From NCBI GenBank assembly GCA_021808105.1, contig JAKBCC010000018.1, positions 1-43,110 on the forward strand: a stretch of DNA of 43,110 nt, given 5' to 3'. Position numbers and translations under genes: made by a program. Numbering within the stretch: the stretch's first letter is position 1; each line of letters begins with the position of its first letter. This DNA comes from Planctomycetota bacterium (lineage in GTDB: Bacteria > Planctomycetota > Phycisphaerae > WQYP01). Shown here piece after piece: positions 9,564 to 18,373 of this stretch. Below the pieces are notes generated by a model that saw nothing but the letters and a program-made list of their open reading frames with translations, had not been told where the DNA came from and did not search any database.

Positions 9564-9585
9564 CAATACGCAATATTGCGTATTG
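9564..9585. promoter_or_regulatory. Perfect 22-bp palindrome, possible operator
   Basis: The half-site CAATACGCAAT is followed directly by its exact reverse complement, ATTGCGTATTG. Perfect palindromes of this length are typical of dimeric repressor sites. It lies about 300 bp before the giant gene, and no promoter is evident next to it, so the role is a guess. Confidence 0.45.
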
Positions 9586-9791
9586 TATCGGACCTTGGAC
9601 CAGGTTACATTTCAACCTGACCGGCTTGTTGAAGGCCTGTCTAGCCTCTGGCGTTGCCCATGCGAGGCCACGCTGATTATGGATGCGCATGAACCTGTCG
9701 CACGCCATAGCTTGGTAACGGCGGCCTGATCTGAGGCTGGCCGGTTGTGAGAAAGGGAGCTGCACATCGCGGCTTTCCAGTTGATAGTTAG

Positions 9792-9828
9792 CCCGAGGCG
9801 GTACGACCTCTAGACGTACCGCCTCGGG
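9792..9828 (+). promoter_or_regulatory. Strong leader stem-loop before the giant exoprotein gene
   Basis: The arms 9792-9805 (CCCGAGGCGGTACG) and 9815-9828 pair perfectly over 14 bp around a 9-nt loop. The hairpin ends 55 bp before the start codon and has no T-tract, so it does not look like a simple terminator. It could stabilise the long mRNA or control expression. The ribosome site GGAGG (9871-9875) lies outside the stem. Confidence 0.5.
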
Positions 9829-9883
9829 AACAGCGCAAGGAATATATTTTCATCAGCCAGAGATACTACGGGAGGACATCAAC

Positions 9884-12800
9884 ATGTTTATTGCTACCCA
9901 ACGTCGGAAATCCTGCCGGGCCCTAAGTCTTCTTGCCGCTGCCGCGCTGATGGCGTGCGGTGTCGCGCAAACCGCGCCAGCCGATACGACTGCGACTTGG
10001 AACGGAGCTACAGGTGACTGGACCACTGCAGCGGACTGGTCAAGCAACCCCAACTATCCGGATAATGGTGCGCCCGCAGGCGTGCTTTATGATGTCATCA
10101 TTGATTCCGCTGGTACCGGTGCCTATACGTTAGGTCTGGACAGCACCGCCGGCATTTCGGGCACCGTCAACGTCAACAGCCTCACAATCGACAATGCGAA
10201 TGCCACCCTGGACCAAACCAGCGGCACGCTGGACCTTGCCCAGCTGCCGGGTGGCACAACAAGCGGTGCCTTCGATATTCAGGCAGGCACCTACGATCTC
10301 AATGGAGGCACCCTTGCAGATGCCGTACTCACCATTGGGACCGCAGGAAGCTTCGCTGATAGCAACGGCACGCTGCAGAACGTGACTCTCGGCAGCGATC
10401 TGACCATTTCTTCAAGCAGCGGATATGTCTACGTCGCCAATACCCTGGCCAATCCACTGGGGTTGGATCTCAATGGCCATAGCGTCAACATTACCGGCAA
10501 TGGGAGGCTTATATACCGAGATGCCCGCAACACCACCACCGGCCAATACCTCGGTGACAGCATCAACGGCGATGTCAACCTCAGCGGGAACGGCTCTAAT
10601 ATTTCCGTCGGCAATGGCGGCCTGACCATTGACTCCGGGGCCACTGTTACGGCCTCCTCCGGCAGCTACAGTCGCATCATGCTCAATAACCTGACCAACA
10701 ACGGCACCATCGCCGTCAACAACCAAACCTCCCTTAGCATTAACTCAAATCTCACCAACAGCGGCACGGTGGCCATCTCCGGCAGCAACAGCGTGCTTAC
10801 CCTCAATGGCACCTGGACCAATACCGGAACCATCGAAGCGGATTCCAATGCCACTATCGCCGCCACCGAGACTATCAATCTGGGGGGTAGCTTCAGTTCA
10901 TCGGACATAAGCCCGGGGGGCAGCGGAACCGGCGGAACCGTTACCGCCAATGGCGCAACGGTCAATATTACCGGCACGCTCAACAACACCGGCAACACGT
11001 TGACCTTCAACAGCGGCACCGGGGTGTGGAACCTAAGCGGCACCATCGAAAACGGCACGCTCAACGCCGCCAACCAGAGCAATGGTGCATCCTGCCTTAG
11101 CATCAACTCCGGCACGCTGCAGAACGTGACTCTCGGCAGCGATCTGACCATTTCTTCAAGCAGCGGATATGTCTACGTCGCCAATACCCTGGCCAATCCA
11201 CTGGGGTTGGATCTCAATGGCCATAGCGTCAACATTACCGGCAATGGGAGGCTTATATACCGAGATGCCCGCAACACCACCACCGGCCAATACCTCGGTG
11301 ACAGCATCAACGGCGATGTCAACCTCAGCGGGAACGGCTCTAATATTTCCGTCGGCAATGGCGGCCTGACCATTGACTCCGGGGCCACTGTTACGGCCTC
11401 CTCCGGCAGCTACAGTCGCATCATGCTCAATAACCTGACCAACAACGGCACCATCGCCGTTGACAACCAAACGTCCTTCGACATTAGTTCAAATCTTACC
11501 AATAACAGCCTCGTGCAGGCCACGGCCGGGGCCAGCCTCGACCTCGGAAGCTTGACCACCAACAGCGGCACGGTGGCCATTTCCGGCAGCAACAGTGTGC
11601 TTACACTCGGTGGCACCTGGAGCAATACTGGAACCATCGAGGCGGATTCCAACGCCACTATCGCCGCTACCGAGACTATCAATTTTGGGGGCACCTTCAC
11701 TTCTTCGGCCGTAGGCTTGCAGTCCAGCGGAACCGGTGGAACCGTTACCGCCAATGGCGCAACGGTCAATATTACCGGCACGCTTGACAACACCGGCAAC
11801 ACGTTGACCTTCAACAGCGGCACCGGGGTGTGGAACCTAACCAGCAGCGGCACCATCGAAAACGGCACGCTCAACGCTGCCAACCAGAGCAACGGTGCCT
11901 CTTACCTTAACATCAACAGCTACGGCACGCTGCAGAATGTAACCCTCGGCAGCGATCTGACCATTGCAAGCAACGGATACGTCTTCATCGCCAATACCGC
12001 CGCCAATCCGGTGGGGTTGAATTTCAATGGCCATAGCCTCAATTTTACCGGCAGCGCCGCGCTTCGTTACCAAGACGCCCGCAACAGCGGCAGCGGCCAA
12101 TACGTCGGCGACAGCATCAACGGCGGGGTTAACCTCAGCGGGAACAACTCCGGAATTACGGGCGGCCAAGGCGGCCTGGCCATTGACTCCGGGGCCACCG
12201 TTACAGCTTCCTCCGGCGGCAACAACTCCATCCAATCCAACGGTGCCCTGACCAACAACGGCACCATCGCCGTTGACAACCAAACGTCCCTCGACATTAA
12301 TTCAAATCTCACCAACAGCGGCACGGTGGCCATCTCCGGCAGCAACAGCGTGCTTACCCTCAATGGCACCTGGACCAATACCGGAACCATCGAGGCGGAT
12401 TCCAATGCCACCATCGCCGCTGCTGAGACCATCAATTTTGGCGGTACCTTCACTTCATCGGCCGCAGGCTTGCAGTCCAGCGGAACCGGTGGAACCGTTA
12501 CCGCCAATGGCGCAACGGTCAATATTACCGGCACGCTTGACAACACCGGCAACACGTTGACCTTCAACAGCGGCACCGGGGTGTGGAACCTAACCAGCAG
12601 CGGCACCATCGAAAACGGCACGCTCAACGCTGCCAACCAGAGCAACGGTGCCTCTTACCTTAACATCAACAGCTACGGCACGCTGCAGAATGTAACCCTC
12701 GGCAGCGATCTGACCATTGCAAGCAACGGATACGTCTTCATCGCCAATACCGCCGCCAATCCGGTGGGGTTGAATTTCAATGGCCATAGCCTCAATTTTA

Positions 12801-15800
12801 CCGGCAGCGCCGCGCTTCGTTACCAAGACGCCCGCAACAGCGGCAGCGGCCAATACGTCGGCGACAGCATCAACGGCGGGGTTAACCTCAGCGGGAACAA
12901 CTCCGGAATTACGGGCGGCCAAGGCGGCCTGGCCATTGACTCCGGGGCCACCGTTACAGCTTCCTCCGGCGGCAACAACTCCATCCAATCCAACGGTGCC
13001 CTGACCAACAACGGCACCATCGCCGTTGACAACCAAACGTCCCTCGACATTAATTCAAATCTCACCAATAACGGCCTCGTGCAGGCTGCGGCCGGGGCCA
13101 GCCTTAACATCGGAACCCTGACCAACAACAGCGGTGCAACGGTGAGCGCCCAAGGTGGCACGGTGGATGTTACGGGCACAACGGGCAACACCGGAACCAT
13201 TGCGAGCAGCAACGGCGGGACGCTGCAGATCAGTACCGGGAAACTGAGTAATTATTCCAGCGGTACGCTGACTGGCGGCATCTACATCGCCGCCGGCGGC
13301 ACGTTAACTATCAGCGGTGCCGCAATCACGACCAATGCCGCTGATGTTACCCTCAACGGGTCCGGCTCGGTCTTTGCGCAGATCAGCCCGCTGGCGGTGA
13401 ACCAGGGTGAATTTCGTGTACTTGGCGGACTGAATTTCACAACGCAGGCTGGCTTGGATAACCAGACCGGGGCCTTGCTGCAGCTTGGCGGCGGAACTTT
13501 CGGCATTACCAGCGGCAGCTTGACCAACGAGGGAACTATCCAGGGTTTCGGAACCGTTACCCCGCAGGTTACCAATACGGGTACCATCGAAGCTACCGGC
13601 GGCACGCTGGCGCTTTCCGCCGGAGTGCTGGATCCGGGCGTCACCAGTACCCTGCAAAGCGATCCGGGTGCCACGCTTAACCTAAGCGCTGGAACCGCCG
13701 GCCTGACTCCCGGCCTGCTGATCAACAACGGCAATCTCACGCTGGGAGCCAACAACGTCACCGTGAATGCGGATTATCAGAACGCTAATTTCGGCAGCGG
13801 CAATAGTTTTAATGCCCTGGCCAATGTCAGTTCCACCGGCGGCAAAATACTGTCCGCCGGTAATGCCGATATTGCTGTTACGGGAAATGTCACCCCAACC
13901 AGCAGCACCGCCGGCCTGTTGACGTATACCATGGCTTTCGGCGAAATACACTCCAACAGCACCGCGACCCTGACTTATCAGATTGAAAATTCGGGAACCA
14001 CCGGCCCCACGATCCGCGGGGCCATCCAAACGGATGTCAATGGCGGCACCCTCACCGACGCCCGGTTAGGTGGGGCGGGTGCCGCAGGCGGCAACTTCAG
14101 CGTGCCGATCGGGCAGTCCGCAGCGTTGCCAGTCGCCTTCAATCCCAACGGACAGGACGGCCCGCTTTCCGGTCAGGTGGTGCATCTGGAGGGCAATTTC
14201 CCCAACATCCATCAGGCCAATATCACTATTACGGGAACCGCATTTAACCTGGCCGTTGCAAGTGTATCACCCACCACCACGAATGTCGGGGATGTGCGTG
14301 TCGGCGCTGCAATAGCGGAGAATATCACGGTGCAGAACACCGCCCAGGCGGATGGCTTCTCGGAAAGTCTCAACGGCCAGCTTGGTGCTGGAACAGGTAA
14401 TGCAGTGACCAACGGCGGTACGTTCAACGCGCTGGCTGCCGGAGCGACACTGACCCCGGTCAATACGCTGACCATCGGGCTGAACACGAGTACCGCGGGC
14501 GACTTAAGCGGCTCGGCCGCGCTGGCTTTGCAATCCGATGGCACCGGCATTGACACGCTGGGAAAGACAAGCCTGACTTCACAGACCATCACCATCAACG
14601 CCGCCGCATACAATTTGGCCGTCGGCACAGTTAGCAGCCCCACGACGATCAACCTCGGTGACGTGCGTGTGGGCGATGCAGTAGCGCAGAATATCACGGT
14701 GCAGAACAGCTCCGCTGCGGACGGGTTCTCGGAAAATCTCGATGGCCAGCTTGGCGCTGGAACTGGTAATGCGGTAACCAACAATGGGACGTTCAGCGCG
14801 CTGGCTGCCGGAGCGACGCTGGCCCCGGCCAACACGCTGACCATCGGACTGAACACGGGCACGGCAGGCAATTTAAGCGGCTCGGCCGCGCTGGCTTTGC
14901 AATCCGATGGCACCGGCATCGACACGCTGGGCAAGACAACTCTGAATTCACAGACCATCAATATCACCGCTGCCGCATACAATTTGGCCGCCGGCACGAT
15001 TACCAGTCCAACGACGATCAACGTCGGCAATGTGCATGTCGGGGATACGATAGCACAGAACATCACGGTACAGAACACCGCCGCCGCAGATGGCTTCTCG
15101 GAAAATCTTGATGGCCAACTTGGCGCTGGAACAGGTAATGCCGTAACCAATGGCGGTACGTTCAGCGCGCTGGCTGCCGGAGCGACGCTGGCCCCGGCCA
15201 ACACGCTGACCATCGGGCTGAACACGAGTACAGCGGGCAACTTAAGCGGCTCGGCCGCGCTGGCTTTGCAATCCGATGGCACCGGCATTGACACGCTGGG
15301 CAAGACAGCCTTGGCTTCACAGACCATCGATATCACCGCCGCCGCATACAATCTGGCCGCCGGCACGATTACCAGTCCGACTACGATCAACCTTGGCATC
15401 GTACATCCAGGCGACGTGGCCGAGGAGGCATTGACGGTGCAGAACGCCGCACCAGCCGGCGCATTTTCGGAGGGTCTCGACGCCCAATTTGGCACGCTAT
15501 CGGGCAACGCCATGACCAACGGCGGTTCAGTGGCCCTGCTGTCGGCGGGTGGCTCCAACAACAGCTCACTGGTCGTCGGCGTTAACACCACCACGGCCGG
15601 GGCCAAGACCGGCACAGCGCAGGTGGAGATGCAATCAGACGGCCAGGGTACCAGCGGGCTGGGCAAGACCGTATTGGCAAATAGTCCTGTCACCATTAAC
15701 GTTAGCGCGCAGGTCAATAATTATGCTGCGGCCCTCCTGCTTCTTGGAACACATTCCACCGGCGCTTCGCTGACTGAAAATTCCTCGACACTCTATACGT

Positions 15801-17125
15801 TGGACTTGGGAACCGCCATTCAGGGAAAGACCAATCTGGCGGCCCTCCTGCAGATTGAAAATTCGGCCATCGGTCCCGCGGACACACTGGCCGGTAATTT
15901 CAATACTTCCAACGCCGCAGCGTTCAGCCTGTCGGGCTTCGGCAGTTTCAGCAATATTGCGGCGGGGACTTCAAACAGCAATCCCATCGTCAGCCTCAGC
16001 AACGCCAATACGGGCAATTATTCGGGATCTATCACATTGAATCCGTTCAGCCAGAATAGCAGCGGCTACAACGGCGCGTTAAGCCCCATTACCATTGATG
16101 TCAGCGGTTCGGTTGTCTTGGCTGGAGAACTTATCTGGGACCGCGCCGGGACCAGCCCGACAGCACCCGCCGACGGCTTTGGAACGTGGAACACGGCGTC
16201 AGGGCTTTGGTCCAACGGAGCATCCGATGCGGCTTGGAACAATTCGGCTGACAGCACCGTGACGGCGACCTTTGGTGCCGACAATGGTGTCGCGGGGACA
16301 GTAACATTGGGGGCCGCCGTTCAGGCCGGTGGATTGACGTTCAATCCTGCTACCAGCAGCCATTATACTATAGCGGGCAGCGGGTCGTATACCCTGGAAC
16401 TCACCGGCGCAGCCGTTACCGCCAATGCCGCTGCGACGTTGTCTGCGGAAACCACATTTGATAAAGGTCTGACCCTTAACGGCGGCAGCACCTTAACGCT
16501 GGCCGGGAATGACACACTCAATGGCCCAACGACGATCCGGGCAGGCGCAATCACGCTGGCGGCCGGCGGGAAGATTACCGGCACATCCGGTTTGGTCATT
16601 GCTCCTGGCGCAGCGCTTAACTTGGATAATGTCAATGCCGGCAACGGCGTGACGATCGACTATGGTTCCGGCACCAGTCCGAACAGCACGATCCAGGGGT
16701 ACATCGCCAGCGGCGCCATTACAGCTCCAACCGGTTACGCAGTGGGGTATGCCGATGGAGCCGATGGAGTAGTCGGCGGGTTAAGCGCCGGACAGGAAAA
16801 GATCATGGCAACGTTGCCCGGCGATGCCAATCTGGCCGGCGTGGTCAATAATACCGATTTGGCCTTAGTGCTGAACAATCTGAACCAGAGTTCGGGAGGG
16901 CTTTGGACAAAAGGGGACTTCACGGGCAGCGGAACGGTTACCAATGTAGATTTAGCAACTGTACTAAGCAACCTGAATCGCAGCCTCTCGACGACATCAA
17001 CTACCGTCTCCGCCTCCGCTGCGGCTATCAGTTACAGCAGTGTACCTGAACCGACGGAGCTGGTACTGCTGTCAATAGCCGGTGCGCTGGCGCTGTTGCG
17101 GCGTCGCGGATTGTCGAAGCCGTAG
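9884..17125 (+). CDS. Giant secreted repeat protein with dockerin-like segment and PEP-CTERM tail
   Basis: This 2413-residue protein begins with a signal peptide (about 1-32) and ATWNGATGDWTTAADWSS, a typical start of autotransporter-like planctomycete exoproteins. Residues about 162-1083 are four tandem blocks of roughly 250-270 residues built of short beta-helix-like strands (NSGTVAISGSNSVLTLNG...), beginning at residues 162, 410, 681 and 932. Residues about 1453-1944 are four copies of a 122-123-residue Ig-like module (NLAVGTVSSPTTINLGDVRVGD...). A region like the autotransporter-associated beta-strand repeat lies near 2140. The C-terminus has two dockerin-like repeats (GDANLAGVVNNTDLALVLNNL and GDFTGSGTVTNVDLATVLSNL, about 2313-2375) and then a PEP-CTERM signal, VPEPTELVLLSIAGALALLRRR (PEP at 2388-2390). 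GGAGG lies 8 nt before ATG 9884. It is probably a surface or matrix protein of adhesive or structural type; no enzyme motif is seen. Confidence 0.88.
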   Translation: MFIATQRRKSCRALSLLAAAALMACGVAQTAPADTTATWNGATGDWTTAADWSSNPNYPDNGAPAGVLYDVIIDSAGTGAYTLGLDSTAGISGTVNVNSLTIDNANATLDQTSGTLDLAQLPGGTTSGAFDIQAGTYDLNGGTLADAVLTIGTAGSFADSNGTLQNVTLGSDLTISSSSGYVYVANTLANPLGLDLNGHSVNITGNGRLIYRDARNTTTGQYLGDSINGDVNLSGNGSNISVGNGGLTIDSGATVTASSGSYSRIMLNNLTNNGTIAVNNQTSLSINSNLTNSGTVAISGSNSVLTLNGTWTNTGTIEADSNATIAATETINLGGSFSSSDISPGGSGTGGTVTANGATVNITGTLNNTGNTLTFNSGTGVWNLSGTIENGTLNAANQSNGASCLSINSGTLQNVTLGSDLTISSSSGYVYVANTLANPLGLDLNGHSVNITGNGRLIYRDARNTTTGQYLGDSINGDVNLSGNGSNISVGNGGLTIDSGATVTASSGSYSRIMLNNLTNNGTIAVDNQTSFDISSNLTNNSLVQATAGASLDLGSLTTNSGTVAISGSNSVLTLGGTWSNTGTIEADSNATIAATETINFGGTFTSSAVGLQSSGTGGTVTANGATVNITGTLDNTGNTLTFNSGTGVWNLTSSGTIENGTLNAANQSNGASYLNINSYGTLQNVTLGSDLTIASNGYVFIANTAANPVGLNFNGHSLNFTGSAALRYQDARNSGSGQYVGDSINGGVNLSGNNSGITGGQGGLAIDSGATVTASSGGNNSIQSNGALTNNGTIAVDNQTSLDINSNLTNSGTVAISGSNSVLTLNGTWTNTGTIEADSNATIAAAETINFGGTFTSSAAGLQSSGTGGTVTANGATVNITGTLDNTGNTLTFNSGTGVWNLTSSGTIENGTLNAANQSNGASYLNINSYGTLQNVTLGSDLTIASNGYVFIANTAANPVGLNFNGHSLNFTGSAALRYQDARNSGSGQYVGDSINGGVNLSGNNSGITGGQGGLAIDSGATVTASSGGNNSIQSNGALTNNGTIAVDNQTSLDINSNLTNNGLVQAAAGASLNIGTLTNNSGATVSAQGGTVDVTGTTGNTGTIASSNGGTLQISTGKLSNYSSGTLTGGIYIAAGGTLTISGAAITTNAADVTLNGSGSVFAQISPLAVNQGEFRVLGGLNFTTQAGLDNQTGALLQLGGGTFGITSGSLTNEGTIQGFGTVTPQVTNTGTIEATGGTLALSAGVLDPGVTSTLQSDPGATLNLSAGTAGLTPGLLINNGNLTLGANNVTVNADYQNANFGSGNSFNALANVSSTGGKILSAGNADIAVTGNVTPTSSTAGLLTYTMAFGEIHSNSTATLTYQIENSGTTGPTIRGAIQTDVNGGTLTDARLGGAGAAGGNFSVPIGQSAALPVAFNPNGQDGPLSGQVVHLEGNFPNIHQANITITGTAFNLAVASVSPTTTNVGDVRVGAAIAENITVQNTAQADGFSESLNGQLGAGTGNAVTNGGTFNALAAGATLTPVNTLTIGLNTSTAGDLSGSAALALQSDGTGIDTLGKTSLTSQTITINAAAYNLAVGTVSSPTTINLGDVRVGDAVAQNITVQNSSAADGFSENLDGQLGAGTGNAVTNNGTFSALAAGATLAPANTLTIGLNTGTAGNLSGSAALALQSDGTGIDTLGKTTLNSQTINITAAAYNLAAGTITSPTTINVGNVHVGDTIAQNITVQNTAAADGFSENLDGQLGAGTGNAVTNGGTFSALAAGATLAPANTLTIGLNTSTAGNLSGSAALALQSDGTGIDTLGKTALASQTIDITAAAYNLAAGTITSPTTINLGIVHPGDVAEEALTVQNAAPAGAFSEGLDAQFGTLSGNAMTNGGSVALLSAGGSNNSSLVVGVNTTTAGAKTGTAQVEMQSDGQGTSGLGKTVLANSPVTINVSAQVNNYAAALLLLGTHSTGASLTENSSTLYTLDLGTAIQGKTNLAALLQIENSAIGPADTLAGNFNTSNAAAFSLSGFGSFSNIAAGTSNSNPIVSLSNANTGNYSGSITLNPFSQNSSGYNGALSPITIDVSGSVVLAGELIWDRAGTSPTAPADGFGTWNTASGLWSNGASDAAWNNSADSTVTATFGADNGVAGTVTLGAAVQAGGLTFNPATSSHYTIAGSGSYTLELTGAAVTANAAATLSAETTFDKGLTLNGGSTLTLAGNDTLNGPTTIRAGAITLAAGGKITGTSGLVIAPGAALNLDNVNAGNGVTIDYGSGTSPNSTIQGYIASGAITAPTGYAVGYADGADGVVGGLSAGQEKIMATLPGDANLAGVVNNTDLALVLNNLNQSSGGLWTKGDFTGSGTVTNVDLATVLSNLNRSLSTTSTTVSASAAAISYSSVPEPTELVLLSIAGALALLRRRGLSKP
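10367..11460 (+). repeat. Tandem DNA repeat inside the giant gene, first pair
   Basis: Positions 10367-10716 and 11111-11460 are identical over 350 bp by direct reading, with an offset of 744 bp (248 codons). The sequences diverge at once on the 3' side. Identity at silent positions shows recent duplication or gene conversion. Confidence 0.9.
11713..13068 (+). repeat. Tandem DNA repeat inside the giant gene, second pair
   Basis: Positions 11713-12315 and 12466-13068 are identical over 603 bp by direct reading, with an offset of 753 bp (251 codons). This pair is of the same block type as the first pair but is clearly diverged from it, so two separate recent duplications or conversions are implied. 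Confidence 0.9.
14240..15715 (+). repeat. Four tandem modules of about 123 codons in the giant gene
   Basis: The modules begin at 14240, 14606, 14975 and 15344 (residues 1453, 1575, 1698 and 1821). Each opens with A(F/Y)NLA and continues with a (V/I)G.V..GD segment and ITVQN or LTVQN. The first three are very similar (DGFSENLDGQLGAGTGNAVTN); the fourth is diverged. They look like Ig-like or ASH-like beta-sandwich modules. Confidence 0.8.
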
Positions 17126-17573
17126 TCGCAACCCTCCTTTAGCCATAAGAAAAGGTGACAGCCGTCGATTCGGCGATCGGCTGTGGAAACAACGGGTGCC
17201 GAGCAAGTTTATGCGCTTCATTTAGCGCCAATAGGCTCGGCACGCTGCGGTCGGAGATGGTGCCAACTGTGGATCGAGGATTGAACTGAGTTCACCGTGG
17301 CATGATCCGTTGGCCATTTAGCCTGCCGGGCGGCGCAGGCAGTGATTTACCGCATTGAGCATGAAAGCCAAACATTTATCCGCGTTATCCGCGAAATCTG
17401 CGGTCTTTTTACCCCCCCTCATTCTGAATACTTGGAGCCTGTCCGCGTCGGAAACTTTGCCGGCAATTGTTACGTAAGGCAACATTCTCTATAATTCGGT
17501 TTAATCCACCGTGTACTGATACGCCAAGTCGGCGGACACGGACGGGGCGGGATTTTTTACGAAAGGTTATCTG
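17126..17573. other. Intergenic region after the giant gene: stem-loops and a dispersed repeat
   Basis: No gene is seen in these 448 bp. A stem ACAGCCG/CGGCTGT (17158-17184) and a 9-bp inverted repeat GTGCCGAGC/GCTCGGCAC (17196-17204 with 17235-17243) follow the stop codon and may end transcription, although neither has a T-tract. Copy 2 of the TATCCGCG repeat is at 17376-17433. GAAAGG at 17561-17566 is the ribosome site of the SDR gene. Confidence 0.5.
17376..17433 (+). repeat. TATCCGCG-type dispersed repeat, copy 2
   Basis: TTATCCGCG occurs twice in a row, followed by AAATCTGCGG, TCTTTTTA and CTGAATACTT. It is the fullest copy of the family and matches 9012-9060 and 19837-19893. Confidence 0.65.
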
Positions 17574-18341
17574 ATGAAACTGCAAAACAAAGTAGCGATT
17601 GTTACCGGGGCGGCCACAGGGATTGGTCAGGGCATTGCCATCCGTCTGGCCAAAGAGGGGGCGGCCATTATGGTGGATTATGTCGGCAAACCGGGGGCGG
17701 CGGATGCCACGCTAAATGCCATTAAATCAGCGGGGGGAAAGGCAATCGCCGTAGCGGCTGATGTGAGCAATCCGCAACAGGTTCAGGCGATGGTGGATGA
17801 AGCGGTTAAAACCTTTGGCAGTCTGGATATTCTGGTGAACAACGCGGGCATCGAATTCAAACACCCTTTTGTAGAATTTCCGGTTGAACAATTTCAGAAA
17901 ATTATATCCGTCAATTTGATCGGCCCCTTTGTGTGTGCACAAATTGCAGCGCGGCAAATGATTAAGCAGGGTAAGGGCGGACGGATTATCAATATTTCTT
18001 CGGTGCATGAGGACCTGCCCATGCCCACCAACGCTCCTTATTGCGCTACCAAGGGCGGCATACGAATGCTCACGCGCACCATTGCGGTGGAACTTGCGCC
18101 GCATAAAATCACGGTCAACAATATTGGCCCTGGTGCCATCTTCACACCCATTGATGCGGATATTGAAGCCAACAAGGCTTTGGAAGATGCTCTGATGGCG
18201 GAAATTCCGCTGGGCCGTTGGGGCCGGCCGGAGGAAGTGGCCGCTCTGGCAGCATTTTTGGCATCGGATGAAGCAGGCTATTGCACCGGCTCCACATTCT
18301 TCATTGATGGCGGAATGCTGCGGCAGGCCGGGGCGCTTTAG
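17574..18341 (+). CDS. Short-chain dehydrogenase/reductase (glucose 1-dehydrogenase-like)
   Basis: This 255-residue protein is a classical SDR, a soluble NAD(P)-dependent oxidoreductase of standard length. The nucleotide-binding motif TGAATGIG is at 11-18, NNAG at 89-92, the catalytic Ser at 142/143 (NISSVHE), and the YxxxK pair at Y156 and K160. The C-terminal IDGGM segment is also typical. The overall pattern (LGRWGRPEEVAALAAFLASDEAGYCTGSTFFIDGG) is closest to glucose 1-dehydrogenases and related sugar or polyol dehydrogenases; the substrate cannot be fixed from sequence. An acidic residue, D35, after beta-strand 2 would favour NAD. ATG 17574 has GAAAGG upstream. The PhoD-like gene follows after 32 bp and is probably co-transcribed. 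Confidence 0.88.
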   Translation: MKLQNKVAIVTGAATGIGQGIAIRLAKEGAAIMVDYVGKPGAADATLNAIKSAGGKAIAVAADVSNPQQVQAMVDEAVKTFGSLDILVNNAGIEFKHPFVEFPVEQFQKIISVNLIGPFVCAQIAARQMIKQGKGGRIINISSVHEDLPMPTNAPYCATKGGIRMLTRTIAVELAPHKITVNNIGPGAIFTPIDADIEANKALEDALMAEIPLGRWGRPEEVAALAAFLASDEAGYCTGSTFFIDGGMLRQAGAL

Positions 18342-18373
18342 ACCGCCCGTTGCGCCGGGAGAATACGTCAGCG

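Larger units (their letters stand above)
8746..9883. other. Long non-coding gap upstream of the giant exoprotein gene
   Basis: These 1138 bp hold no convincing gene; the longest frames (for example 9116-9520 on the minus strand) have Arg/Pro-rich, low-complexity translations and no family resemblance. What is visible: copy B of the REP-like element (8912-8982), copy 1 of the TATCCGCG repeat (9012-9060), a perfect 22-bp palindrome (9564-9585), and a perfect 14-bp stem-loop (9792-9828) shortly before the giant gene. The length and structure suggest a regulatory leader or the remains of decayed sequence. Confidence 0.55.

Noticed and set aside
10367-13068. Possible CRISPR-like or other repeat array
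   Set aside because: The repeats are hundreds of bp long, in frame, and code for protein, with no short spacers.
14212-15717. A 501-codon open frame on the minus strand
   Set aside because: It is the mirror of the tandem 123-codon modules in the giant gene. The translation is low in complexity and repeats with the same period, and it has no ribosome site.
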